Source: Stieleria tagensis (GTDB lineage: Bacteria; Planctomycetota; Planctomycetia; Pirellulales; Pirellulaceae). Taken from it: 64,000 bases of DNA. Shown here piece by piece: positions 25,686 through 35,400 of this stretch; position 1 is the first letter of the stretch; the number at the start of each line of letters is the position of its first letter. The DNA is taken from assembly GCF_024129865.1 (NCBI RefSeq), contig NZ_JAMYFE010000046.1, positions 40,612 to 104,611 on the forward strand, written 5' to 3'. The notes below the pieces were generated by a model. It was not told the DNA's origin, ran no database searches, and saw only the letters and a list, made by a program, of their open reading frames with translations. Made by a program: the position numbers and the translations under genes.

Positions 25686-27131
25686 GTGCAAATTCAACGA
25701 ACCGGAATCGTTCTTTCGCCCAATAAACAACGTGTCGTATTGCGACCGTTTCAGCCGCCGGGAGATGACCGTGTGATGCGAGTGATCGGCCGCGTCTGCA
25801 CGCTCTCGGAACAAGAAGTCGACCACCAGCTTGCTCACGTGTTAGAAGAATTTCATGGGCGTCATCAAAAACCCAAGGCGTTCTTCGAGCAGCGATACCG
25901 TGACATTCGGCACCACCTGTTCACTGATAATCCACTGAGCGAAAACCGTCGACTGCTGCTGGGAGCCTACTTCACCCAAGAATACGCCTTGGAATCCGCT
26001 GCTCTGTTCAATCCTTCGCTGGTGTGGCATCCCGACCAACGCAATTTACCGCAGGGGGCACGGCGATTTGCGATGAGTCTGCGGTCGGTCGGTGAGGGAC
26101 ACATTTCATCGATCGTTTTTCGCAGCGGAACCATTCACAGCGACTTACAGATCACCATTGATGAACCCAGTCGTTTCGTCACGACACCACGATTCGTGCT
26201 TGACGCCTGCTACGAAAATGATCTGTTTCGGCGCAAACTGATTGAGTTGAATCTTGGAACACCGTTTACCTATGAAGTGCTGGCGGAACTGCCCGAAGAA
26301 TTCACACTCGAGCGGCTCGAAACGCGTCTGCGGGCGTCGCTGCGGGAACGCCGATCCCACCACAACGAACTGGCGCCGCTGGTGGACAAAGTCATCATGC
26401 TGGCGAAATCAAATTACGAGATCCAATACACGCCGGAACACGAACTTTCCGAACGCCTGATCTTTCCCTTCAGCCCGACCGAAACCAACGGTATTGAAGA
26501 CGCGCGATTCGTTCACTTTTTCGACGATGACGGCAGCAGTCGCTACTATGCCACCTATAGCGCCTATGACGGTCAGATGGTGTTGCCACAGTTGCTAGAA
26601 ACAAAGGATTTTCTTCGTTTCAAAATGCACACTCTCAATGGACCGGCCGTTTCCAACAAAGGGATGGCGTTGTTCCCGCGAAAGATCAACGGCCACTACG
26701 CGATGTTGGGGCGACAAGACGGCGAGCATTTGTATCTCATGTATTCCGACATGATCTATTTCTGGCACACCTACGAACTGCTGACGAAACCCGCTAACCC
26801 GTGGGAATACGTGCAAATGGGCAATTGCGGTTCGCCCATCGAAACGGATGCCGGTTGGCTGGTGCTGACCCATGGCGTTGGCGCAATGCGAAAGTACTGT
26901 ATCGGGGCGATGCTGTTGGACATCAACGATCCCTCGATCATCCTCGCCCGTTTGCATGAACCATTGATCACCCCCAACGAAGTCGAACGCGAAGGTTACG
27001 TCCCCAACGTCGTCTACACCTGCGGAGCGATTGTGCACCAAAACCACTTGGTCATACCCTATGCCATGTCGGACTACGCCACCACGTTCGCCACGATCGA
27101 ACTCCCCACGCTTCTAGCGGCAATGTCGTAG
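25686..27131 (+). CDS. GH130-family glycosidase/phosphorylase (second, longer copy)
   Basis: A 481-residue protein starting from a GTG at 25686. An N-terminal helical segment (about 100 residues, EQEVDHQLAHVLEEFHGRH) precedes the GH130 propeller. The catalytic motif is NGIEDARFVHF (ED-A-R in place of ED-P-R in the first copy). Other blades include NKGMALFPRKINGHYAML, MGNCGSPIETDAGWLVLTHG (in part) and EREGYVPNVVYTCGA. Larger GH130 subfamilies of this build contain both phosphorylases and hydrolases. Last gene of the Enzyme I operon; two distinct GH130 enzymes around a GT4 imply synthesis and breakdown of the same mannose-type glycan, which is inference. Confidence 0.85.
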   Translation: MQIQRTGIVLSPNKQRVVLRPFQPPGDDRVMRVIGRVCTLSEQEVDHQLAHVLEEFHGRHQKPKAFFEQRYRDIRHHLFTDNPLSENRRLLLGAYFTQEYALESAALFNPSLVWHPDQRNLPQGARRFAMSLRSVGEGHISSIVFRSGTIHSDLQITIDEPSRFVTTPRFVLDACYENDLFRRKLIELNLGTPFTYEVLAELPEEFTLERLETRLRASLRERRSHHNELAPLVDKVIMLAKSNYEIQYTPEHELSERLIFPFSPTETNGIEDARFVHFFDDDGSSRYYATYSAYDGQMVLPQLLETKDFLRFKMHTLNGPAVSNKGMALFPRKINGHYAMLGRQDGEHLYLMYSDMIYFWHTYELLTKPANPWEYVQMGNCGSPIETDAGWLVLTHGVGAMRKYCIGAMLLDINDPSIILARLHEPLITPNEVEREGYVPNVVYTCGAIVHQNHLVIPYAMSDYATTFATIELPTLLAAMS

Positions 27132-27222
27132 GAACCGATACGACTGAAGGCGTCCATGGCCAGTCTGCTGTAATCGCAAGACCCATTCGCCCGGCAAGCG
27201 TTCCCCTGAAATGGGGCTCCAA

Positions 27223-27981
27223 TCACTGCGGTTTGCCCAGTGCCTCGAACAACCATTGGCGCTCTTTCCCACAGTCGGTCGGGTGATCGACCGTTTGGGC
27301 GACGGCATCGATCAAACGTTGGCGATAGGCTGTTCGCAGTCGGTGGATCGCAACCTTCAGCGCCGTGGCTGATAACCCCAGTTGCTTTGCAATTTTTTCT
27401 CGCTGTTTGCTGGTGATTTCGGTCGAAGTCAACATGGGTGCGAGTTGATTGAACCATTCACCTTTGCCTTTGGCGGTGTATTCTTGCGAAAGCGTGCGCA
27501 GGGTTTGGCGAATCAAGCAACGCGCCCACTCGCGATCAAATGTTGCCGACGGATCCTGTTGGGCGTCGGCAAGTTCCTCCGCTGAAAACGCTTGCTCTCC
27601 GCCGGCAACCAAACTGCGATCCAACGAGATCACCGCCTGGTTGCCACCGCGTGCCAAGGCATTCTCACGACGCTGTTGATTGGCGACAAAGTGATCAAGC
27701 GACGCGTAGAGAAAGGCTCGAAATCGGCCTCGTGAAGCATCGGCCGCCCCGATCGATTCACGTTCCAATAGATCAGCAAAGAATCCTTGAATTAAATCCT
27801 CGGCGTCTTGGCAGGTCTTTCCACGGCGGCGCAGATAGCCGTATAACGCCGGCCAATACATCTGACAGAGCTCCTCGAGCGACTGGCGGGCCAATTGTCG
27901 ATCCACCGCCGGGATCGACGCCTCGCCGGCACGAATCACCAAACTCCAACGCGTCGTCGGCAGACGTCCGGCAAGCGTCAT
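27223..27981 (-). CDS. ECF-type RNA polymerase sigma factor (planctomycete type)
   Basis: A 252-residue sigma factor. LPTTRWSLVIRAGE, ELCQMYWPALYGYLRRRG and DAEDLIQGFFADLLER are sigma region 2. A long middle (SLDRSLVAGGEQAFSAEEL) is followed by region 4, REKIAKQLGLSATALKVAI with HRLRTAYRQRLIDAVAQTV. This length and opening are typical of the planctomycete ECF groups often coded beside Ser/Thr kinases. Here the partner is instead an NHL-repeat protein whose stop overlaps the sigma ATG by 4 bases (ATGA), so the two are translationally coupled. No anti-sigma factor is adjacent. Confidence 0.9.
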   Translation of the reverse strand: MTLAGRLPTTRWSLVIRAGEASIPAVDRQLARQSLEELCQMYWPALYGYLRRRGKTCQDAEDLIQGFFADLLERESIGAADASRGRFRAFLYASLDHFVANQQRRENALARGGNQAVISLDRSLVAGGEQAFSAEELADAQQDPSATFDREWARCLIRQTLRTLSQEYTAKGKGEWFNQLAPMLTSTEITSKQREKIAKQLGLSATALKVAIHRLRTAYRQRLIDAVAQTVDHPTDCGKERQWLFEALGKPQ

Positions 27982-29069
27982 TGTTGTGTCGCCAACACAC
28001 GGTTTGCCAATACGCGATGGTTTTCCGAATCAGACAGCAAATACACATCGACATCGCGGTGGCGCTTGATCACCGCCGCGCCGTGCGGTCGTTTCAACTC
28101 GAACTCGATCGGCAGGGTGCTGATCCGGTTCTGTTCTAGATCAACGTACCGCAGGGCTTGGTTTTCGGTATCCACCACCAACAGATTACCGGCCGAATCA
28201 ACGGCAATGCCTTTGGGGCCGCGGAAGGTCGCTAGCAACGGATCACCGCCATCGCCGGAGTAGCCTTTGCCGCCGGTACCGGCGACACGGCGAATTTTGT
28301 TCGTCGCTCGATCGATCCGCCACACACTGTTCCCTTCACGCAACACCAACCACACCGCGTTGTCGTCGATCGCCAGCGACCGGGGGCCGAAAACCGAAAC
28401 CTGGTCAGCGGTGTTGCCTGCGGTCGGTAATTGAGGACGTCCATCACCGGCAATCGTTGAAACGATTCCAGATTGCAGATCGATCCGCCGCAGGCGGTGA
28501 TTTTTGGTGTCCGCGACCAGCACTCCGCCATCACCATCGAGCACGATACTGTGCGGCTGATCAAACCTTGCTTGTTTGCCCGGTCCACCGTCACCGCGGA
28601 ATCCGGCTACCCCGTCACCACCCAGAGTTTCGATCTGGCCCGTGGCGTGATCGATACGACGGATGCAATGATTGCGTGTATCGGCGACAAACAAATTGCC
28701 GGCGGCGTCGGCGCGAATCTCATGCGGCGCGTTGAACGTGGCCTTGATCGCGGGCCCACCGTCACCGCTGTAACCTTGCTGGCCGGTCCCTGCGAATCGC
28801 TGCATCTTGGTCAGCTGGCGATCACATTTCCAAATCGAATGATCATCCACGGTGCTGAAATAGATCGCATCGTCGGTCACCTCAATGCCGTACACATTTC
28901 GCAGTGCGACCGTTTGAGGATCAGACGGTTCGTTTGCGACCTGGGAATCGGTTTGTCCGGTCCCCGCGATCACACTCCAACTAGCCGAGTCGGACTGCTG
29001 GGCCGAACAGATCGATGGAACCAGTGGCATCAGTCCGATGCCGAGTAGAAATGCCAGACGATGAATCAC
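27978..29069 (-). CDS. NHL-repeat beta-propeller protein, exported
   Basis: A 363-residue protein with a signal peptide (LAFLLGIGLMPLVPSICSAQ). The mature part is a propeller of NHL repeats: FAGTGQQGYSGDGGPAIKA, GNLFVADTRNHCIRRID, GVLVADTKNHRLRRID, GNLLVVDTENQALRYVD. Such propellers bind proteins or glycans; no catalytic residues are evident. It is followed, with a 4-bp overlap, by the sigma factor gene, and preceded by the CHAT-like gene with a 54-base gap, so the three may form one transcript. A sensory role upstream of the sigma factor is inference. Confidence 0.85.
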   Translation of the reverse strand: MIHRLAFLLGIGLMPLVPSICSAQQSDSASWSVIAGTGQTDSQVANEPSDPQTVALRNVYGIEVTDDAIYFSTVDDHSIWKCDRQLTKMQRFAGTGQQGYSGDGGPAIKATFNAPHEIRADAAGNLFVADTRNHCIRRIDHATGQIETLGGDGVAGFRGDGGPGKQARFDQPHSIVLDGDGGVLVADTKNHRLRRIDLQSGIVSTIAGDGRPQLPTAGNTADQVSVFGPRSLAIDDNAVWLVLREGNSVWRIDRATNKIRRVAGTGGKGYSGDGGDPLLATFRGPKGIAVDSAGNLLVVDTENQALRYVDLEQNRISTLPIEFELKRPHGAAVIKRHRDVDVYLLSDSENHRVLANRVLATQQ

Positions 29070-29123
29070 GATGCAATGCGACTTGATGGAGGGAAGTGGG
29101 GCTGAATCAGAGGGACGCGTATT

Positions 29124-32100
29124 CTACTTCTTTTCGATCGGCGCCGCGTGCAGATACGTCGACCAGAAAAAGGGCTCGTCGCCGGTCAACGTTTCGCGGT
29201 CTTGATCTCGCGCGGTCAGTGTGGGTTCACCCAGCGGCGACAGCTCGCTGCGACGGAGCACACTCTCGGCTCGGGCCAGTGCATCGACGGGTCCCAGAAA
29301 CGGAAGCTCTTGAACGTATTCACGCATCAGGATTGCGGTCGACTGTCCGCCCACCGCCCACCGGCTGAGCACCACATCACGGACGCCGCCATATTGCAGT
29401 GCCGCAATGGTCAGCATGATCTCGCTGCCCAAAACCGTTTGCCCGGTGTCCAAATGAGATCGAAATCCGGCCAGGAACACACTGGCCGGTTTCACACCTG
29501 GAAATCCCACCCAGAACCGCAATCGGCCGTTTGGCAGCGAACTTTCGTAGCTGGCCAATGCGCTATCCAGGGTGGACTTGGGGTTGGGAGTCGTGGGCTG
29601 GGCGATCAGCAAATGCCCGGCCAATTCACCACTGCGACTGGTGGAGATCAGGGCCTGTTCAGGTAATCGCACCACGGCACCGCCGGCGATCGAATCGACG
29701 ATCGATTGAATCATCGCTGCGTTGGTCTCCATCTCCCGTGGCGCAAAGAATGGGCCCGCGGCCAATGCGGTGACGGGATTGGTTGCCGCCAACGCGGTGG
29801 GATACATCGCCAGAGCCGGGGTGGCGGCGTAGGACAATTTGATCGAATCGCCCAGCAATGCCGAATCTGGATCACCGATCGGCAAAATTTCGAACGGCAA
29901 ATACCACAACAGCGAATCAGGGATCACGACCAACTGTTCGATTTCGGCCAGACGCCCCTCTAGCAATGGCCCCGTCCCGGGCATCACCAACCGGTCTCGC
30001 AGCGCGACCGCGTCGGAGCGCCAACTGTCGTCTTCGGGCAATCGCATTCCACGCGAGGCGGATGCGCCGATTCCACGCATCACTTTGGCAATTTCACCGC
30101 CAACGCGGTTGGCACCCTTGATCGACCAGTAGGTTGATTTTTGTTTCGTGCACAAAACGACGTGGATCAGGTTTTCATCTTGAAAAAATGCCAACAATCC
30201 GACTCCGCCTGGGAGTTCAGCGGTGGGTTGTTTGGAATCCAGTTCGTGGGGCATGACGAAGGGCAAATCGTAGCGGTCCAGCGCGATCGACCAGGCGTCG
30301 GCCTCGAGGCGATTGATTTTGGCTTGTTCCAAGTTCGGATCGGCGGCCGGACCAGCCCCCGCCGCAGCGACCACGGCGGCGCGCAAGTCGCGAATCGGCT
30401 TGGCCGCCGCGTTGCGAAATCCGACGACTTTGGGATCGGTCAATTCATCGGGGATCCGCGCCAGCGATCGGGTTTGCATCACCCGCCCGCCCAGCGCCAA
30501 TTGATGTCGCACCCGACCGGATTGGATGTCTTCGATCCGCAACAACACGTCCTGTGCGCTTTCTCGTGCCGCGGCGGTGCGCAACCGGGCCAGTCGCAAC
30601 GAATCTCGATCCGCGATACATCCCGAGATCGCATCCACGGGATCACGCCGCCAAACGTCGATCGTCGGATCGTCTGTGTAGAGCGACAACAGGGCGTCGG
30701 CGGATTGACCATCTAAATCGCGTCCCAATGCCAATCGCACTCGCTGCAATTGGTACAGGCGAGGCATCGAGATCAGGTTTCGCTTGCGCATTTTGCTGTC
30801 GGTCGCGAATCCAACCATCTGCGACATGGCATCGCTCCAAGGCGTCGCGGCGGCTGGATGATTGTCATTGCTGGTGGTCGACGACCGTGTTGCCAGTCGT
30901 GCCGCCACATAAGCGCCATAGGCCTGCAATCGTGGTTGCAGCACATCGCGCCGCATCGACAACGATTTGGCCTCGGCCAAAAGCGTGGTGGCAGATTGCA
31001 AATCGCCCGCGGTGACCGACGCATCGGCCGCCGCAATTAAGCAGTGCAGCGCAGCCAACCTGGATTGACGCAACAACTTCGACGCGGCGACCCGTCCGGC
31101 CTGTTGGACAACGGCAGCCTGTTTTGCGTCGGCGCACCCAGCAGCCAACTGCAATGATTCGCCGATCCATTCGAATTGATCCATCGAAGCGGCTTGATTG
31201 GCGGCTGCCAAACACACGCCAACCGCGGCAGGGGATTTGTCGGTTCCGGCCAGTGCTGATGCGGCACACAACGCCGTGATCGGTGACAACGGGTGCACAC
31301 CCTGATTGAATGTCGTGTTTGAATTGGCATCGGCAATCGCACGCTCATCCTGCATCGCACCAAACCGCTCAGCGGCGCGCATGGCGCCGATCAGATTTCG
31401 AGCCAACGGCAAATCCAATCCGGCCGGATATTTGGTACTGTCCAGAGCCTGCACCGCCAACGGATCGGCTTCGGCCAACGGTCCCAAAATGATCCGCCGC
31501 CGGTAGCTGGCGATCGCCAGTCCACGCATGATTTCGACGACGTCGACCGTCTTGATGTTTAGCTCTTCCATGGTGCCGCCTTGGGCCAATCGAGCTTCGG
31601 TGATCTGTTCGCCAGAGTAGAATTTGATGGCGCGCGAGAGCGGTAAACGATTGACCGCATTGGCTTCGTCCCACAAATACTGTTTGGGCGAGTACTGAAA
31701 TGGCGTCTTCATCACCTCCGCCCAAACCGGGCGCGACAGCCAGCGCGCACGCCGGATCGCAATTTTCAGCACCATGTCCAGACTCTGCATCGCGCCTTCC
31801 AGGTCGCCTTGGCGATATTGGCACTCGGCCATCATCGCAAACACCGGAATCGCGTCGATCCAATGTCCATTGGCGTCACGGCGTGTACGGCTGATCGCTA
31901 TCTCGAACGCGTCCATCGCGCGATCCAATTCGGCCGTGCGATACACTTCCAGCGCGGCATAATAGGCCGGCGAGGGGTAACTGACCCCGGTCGGTTCGCG
32001 TCCCAAACTACCCCCTAATCCGGCCCCCTGGCCGTGGACCGGTGTCCCCACCGGCCCTACCACGCTGAAGATCATGCCGCAAACAAGCAGACTGTTAAAA

Positions 32101-32189
32101 AAACATTTTTGAATGATTGCAATGCGTGGCGAAGTGGATCGAAACAGAAGTGCCAGAGAGCGGTTAGACCGCGCGGGTCGCGCCAACAT
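29124..32189 (-). CDS. CHAT-like protein with TPR-type N-terminal region
   Basis: About 1021 residues from the ATG at 32189 (MLARPARSNRSL); the frame stays open to 32300, and an ATG at 32075 (MIFSVVGPVG) would also give a signal-like start. A hydrophobic segment (about residues 25-50) suggests export. The middle is helical repeat sequence (AALEVYRTAELDRAMDAFEI, AMMAECQYRQGDLEGAMQSL). The C-terminal 300 residues follow the CHAT outline (VVIPDSLLWYLPFEILPIG, EIMLTIAALQYGGVRDVVLS with RWAV), but I do not see the His/Cys caspase dyad where expected. It may be a non-catalytic CHAT relative. Last 36 residues sit against the NHL gene. Confidence 0.75.
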   Translation of the reverse strand: MLARPARSNRSLALLFRSTSPRIAIIQKCFFNSLLVCGMIFSVVGPVGTPVHGQGAGLGGSLGREPTGVSYPSPAYYAALEVYRTAELDRAMDAFEIAISRTRRDANGHWIDAIPVFAMMAECQYRQGDLEGAMQSLDMVLKIAIRRARWLSRPVWAEVMKTPFQYSPKQYLWDEANAVNRLPLSRAIKFYSGEQITEARLAQGGTMEELNIKTVDVVEIMRGLAIASYRRRIILGPLAEADPLAVQALDSTKYPAGLDLPLARNLIGAMRAAERFGAMQDERAIADANSNTTFNQGVHPLSPITALCAASALAGTDKSPAAVGVCLAAANQAASMDQFEWIGESLQLAAGCADAKQAAVVQQAGRVAASKLLRQSRLAALHCLIAAADASVTAGDLQSATTLLAEAKSLSMRRDVLQPRLQAYGAYVAARLATRSSTTSNDNHPAAATPWSDAMSQMVGFATDSKMRKRNLISMPRLYQLQRVRLALGRDLDGQSADALLSLYTDDPTIDVWRRDPVDAISGCIADRDSLRLARLRTAAARESAQDVLLRIEDIQSGRVRHQLALGGRVMQTRSLARIPDELTDPKVVGFRNAAAKPIRDLRAAVVAAAGAGPAADPNLEQAKINRLEADAWSIALDRYDLPFVMPHELDSKQPTAELPGGVGLLAFFQDENLIHVVLCTKQKSTYWSIKGANRVGGEIAKVMRGIGASASRGMRLPEDDSWRSDAVALRDRLVMPGTGPLLEGRLAEIEQLVVIPDSLLWYLPFEILPIGDPDSALLGDSIKLSYAATPALAMYPTALAATNPVTALAAGPFFAPREMETNAAMIQSIVDSIAGGAVVRLPEQALISTSRSGELAGHLLIAQPTTPNPKSTLDSALASYESSLPNGRLRFWVGFPGVKPASVFLAGFRSHLDTGQTVLGSEIMLTIAALQYGGVRDVVLSRWAVGGQSTAILMREYVQELPFLGPVDALARAESVLRRSELSPLGEPTLTARDQDRETLTGDEPFFWSTYLHAAPIEKK

Positions 32190-32461
32190 AATGCGGTGCC
32201 TGTGAGGGAAATGTTGCCGCCGGTGCCGGGTTGCGACACGATTTCGGCGGAAGCGAAGGAGCTGATTTTGCACGTGCGAGGCAACACGACACATTGCCAA
32301 TATCCTACATCATCGGCGACGGTTGATGCTCCCCTCTGTTGAATCGACTCTCATTCCGTGGACTGGACATGACCGGTAAACTAGGACGCCCGGCGTCCCA
32401 AATTGCAGACAAAGCACTCGCCGGCCAACAATTGTTCTCTCCTGCCCCAAATTGAGTCTGA

Positions 32462-35400
32462 ATGTCGACGACCGAAATCAAGGTCAAGGGTGCCCGCGAG
32501 CACAACCTCCGAGATGTCAATTTGACCCTGCCTCGCGGCGAGCTTGTCTGTTTCTCGGGCGTTTCAGGAAGCGGAAAATCCTCGCTGGCCTTCGACACGC
32601 TGTACGCCGAAGGCCAACGGCGGTATGTCGAATCGCTGTCCAACTATGCCCGCCAGTTCATGGGGCAGATGCCCAAACCAGATGTCGATCTGGTCAGCGG
32701 CCTAAGCCCATCGATTTCGATCGCGCAAAAATCCACCGGCAATAATCCCCGCAGCACCGTCGGCACGATCACCGAGATCTACGACTTTCTGCGAGTGCTG
32801 TATGCCCGCGTGGGTACGCCAAATTGCCCCAATTGCCAACTCCCCATCGCGGCCCAACCCGCCGATGCAATCACCTCGCGAATCATTGACCTGGATCCCG
32901 AGCAAACGATCTGGGTGTTGGCGCCTTTGGTGCGTGCCCAGAAAGGTGAATTCAAAGATCTGTTTGAAGATCTGCGCAAACAGGGCTTCACACGAGCCCG
33001 CGTCGACAATGAAACCGTTCGCCTGGCGGATCCACCACCGCTGGACCGCCAACACCGCCATGATGTGGAAGTCGTGGTCGATCGCATCGGCATCGATGAT
33101 CGAGATCGCGGGCGTATCAACGAAGCCGTCGCGCTGGCACTCAAACTAGGTGATTCCTCTGTCATCGTTTCACTCTCAGACCCCAACAGCGAAACCGCCG
33201 ACCACGCCAAAGCGGACATCCTGTTTTCATCTCGCTATTCTTGCGCGTCCTGTGGGGAAAGTTTTCGGCCACCGACACCACAGTTGTTTTCATTCAATAG
33301 CCCCCAAGGGATGTGCCAAGCCTGTGACGGATTGGGTCAGTTGTTCACCTTCGTCCCTGATTTGATCATCCCCGACACTTCCAAATCGATCCGCAAAGGC
33401 GCGATCACACTGTTGGGAAAATGGGGCGACATCGGACGCTATCGACGACACATCTACAAAGGGTTCGCCGATGCGATGGACAAGATGCTGGAACTGGAAC
33501 CCGGCACGATGCTGGAAACCAAGTGGAGTGACCTGAGCGAACAAGCACGCGAGATCTGGTTGTGGGGCAGCGAGTCGACCTACCAAATGACATGGCGGGG
33601 TGGCCGCACGAGCCGAAAGTACAGCGGTTCGTTTGGTGGTTTTATTCCTGAACTACTGGAGCGTTATCGGACGACGAAAAACAAGATGCAGTTGCGGCAT
33701 CTGGAAAAATTCATGAACACGATTGGCTGCGTTGATTGCAACGGCAAGCGGCTCAATCGCCAGGCCAGCGCATCGACCGTGACCACACTCGCACCGGGAT
33801 TTGGCGAATCCGCCACCGCGCCGGCGGCATTGTCGCTGCCCCAGTTATGCGAACTGTCGATCGAGCGGCTGAGCGAGTTTTTCACCGACCTGCAACTCGG
33901 TCCGACCGATACCAAAATCGCCGCCGAAGCGCTCAAAGAGATCCGCACACGCTTGGGATTTTTGCTGGGCGTGGGACTGGACTATTTAACACTCGGACGG
34001 ACCGCCCCGACGTTGTCCGGTGGTGAATCACAACGGATTCGATTGGCCGGCCAGATCGGCAGCGGATTGGTCGGCGTTCTGTATATCTTGGACGAACCGT
34101 CGATCGGGCTGCACGCTCGCGATAACGATCGGTTGATCGAAACACTGGTGCGGCTGCGTGATGCCGGCAACACACTGATCGTCGTTGAACACGATGAAGA
34201 CACGATGCGGGCGGCCGACCGGATCGTGGATTTCGGTCCCGGGCCGGGTGTTCGTGGTGGCAAAATCGTCGGTATCGGCGACGCCAGCGAATTGGGCGCC
34301 AACGCGAAAAGTGTGACCGGTCAGTTTCTGTCCGGTACACGCGAAATCGCCATTCCAGACAAACTGCGACCGATCGACGGCGAAGCCCAATTGACGATCC
34401 ACGGCGCACGTTTTCACAACCTGAAAAATGTCGATGCGACCCTACCACTGGGCACCGTGATTTGTGTGACCGGGGTCTCCGGCAGCGGCAAAAGTTCATT
34501 GATCGGTGGGATCTTGGAACCCGCGTTGCGCAGAGATCTCAATGGCGCCGAAACAGAACCCGGCGATCACGATTCGATCAGCGGTCTGGAGTTTCTGGAC
34601 AAGACCATCGCGATTGATCAATCACCGATCGGGCGTACGCCACGCAGCAACCCGGCGACCTACATCAAGGTGTTTGACGAGATCCGGAATCTGTATGCCA
34701 AATTGACCGAGGCCAAAACGCGCGGCTACACCGCCAGTCGGTTCAGTTTTAATGTCGACGGCGGACGCTGCGCCGCCTGTGATGGCAATGGCGCATCGAA
34801 ATTGGAAATGGATTTCTTGGCCGACATCTGGGTCACCTGCCCGGTCTGTGCCGGCAAACGCTACAACCGCGAAACGCTGTCGGTTCAGTTCAAAGGTGCT
34901 TCGATCGCAGACGTTTTGGAAATGGATATTTCACAGGCGTTGAAACTGTTTGAAAACGTTCCCAAAGTCGCCGAGAAACTGCAAACCCTGGTCGACGTCG
35001 GTTTAGAGTATCTGAAACTAGGACAACCCTCACCGACACTCTCCGGCGGTGAAGCCCAGCGGATCAAACTGTCGCGGGAACTGAGCAAGCGAGAAACCGG
35101 CCGCACGCTGTATGTGCTGGATGAACCGACCACCGGATTACACTTTGCCGACATCGAATTATTGTTGCGCGTGATCCAAGGGTTGGCCGACCGAGGCAAT
35201 ACCGTAGTGATCGTGGAACACAACATGGATGTGATCAAGACCGCCGATTATGCCATCGATCTAGGGCCTGAAGGGGGCGCGGGCGGCGGTCAAATCGTAG
35301 CCGCCGGTCGCCCGATTGACGTCGCCAACAATCTCAATAGCTACACCGGTGTGGCGCTTGCGAAAGCGATGGGTGTCAAACGCAATGAATCGGCACTGGC

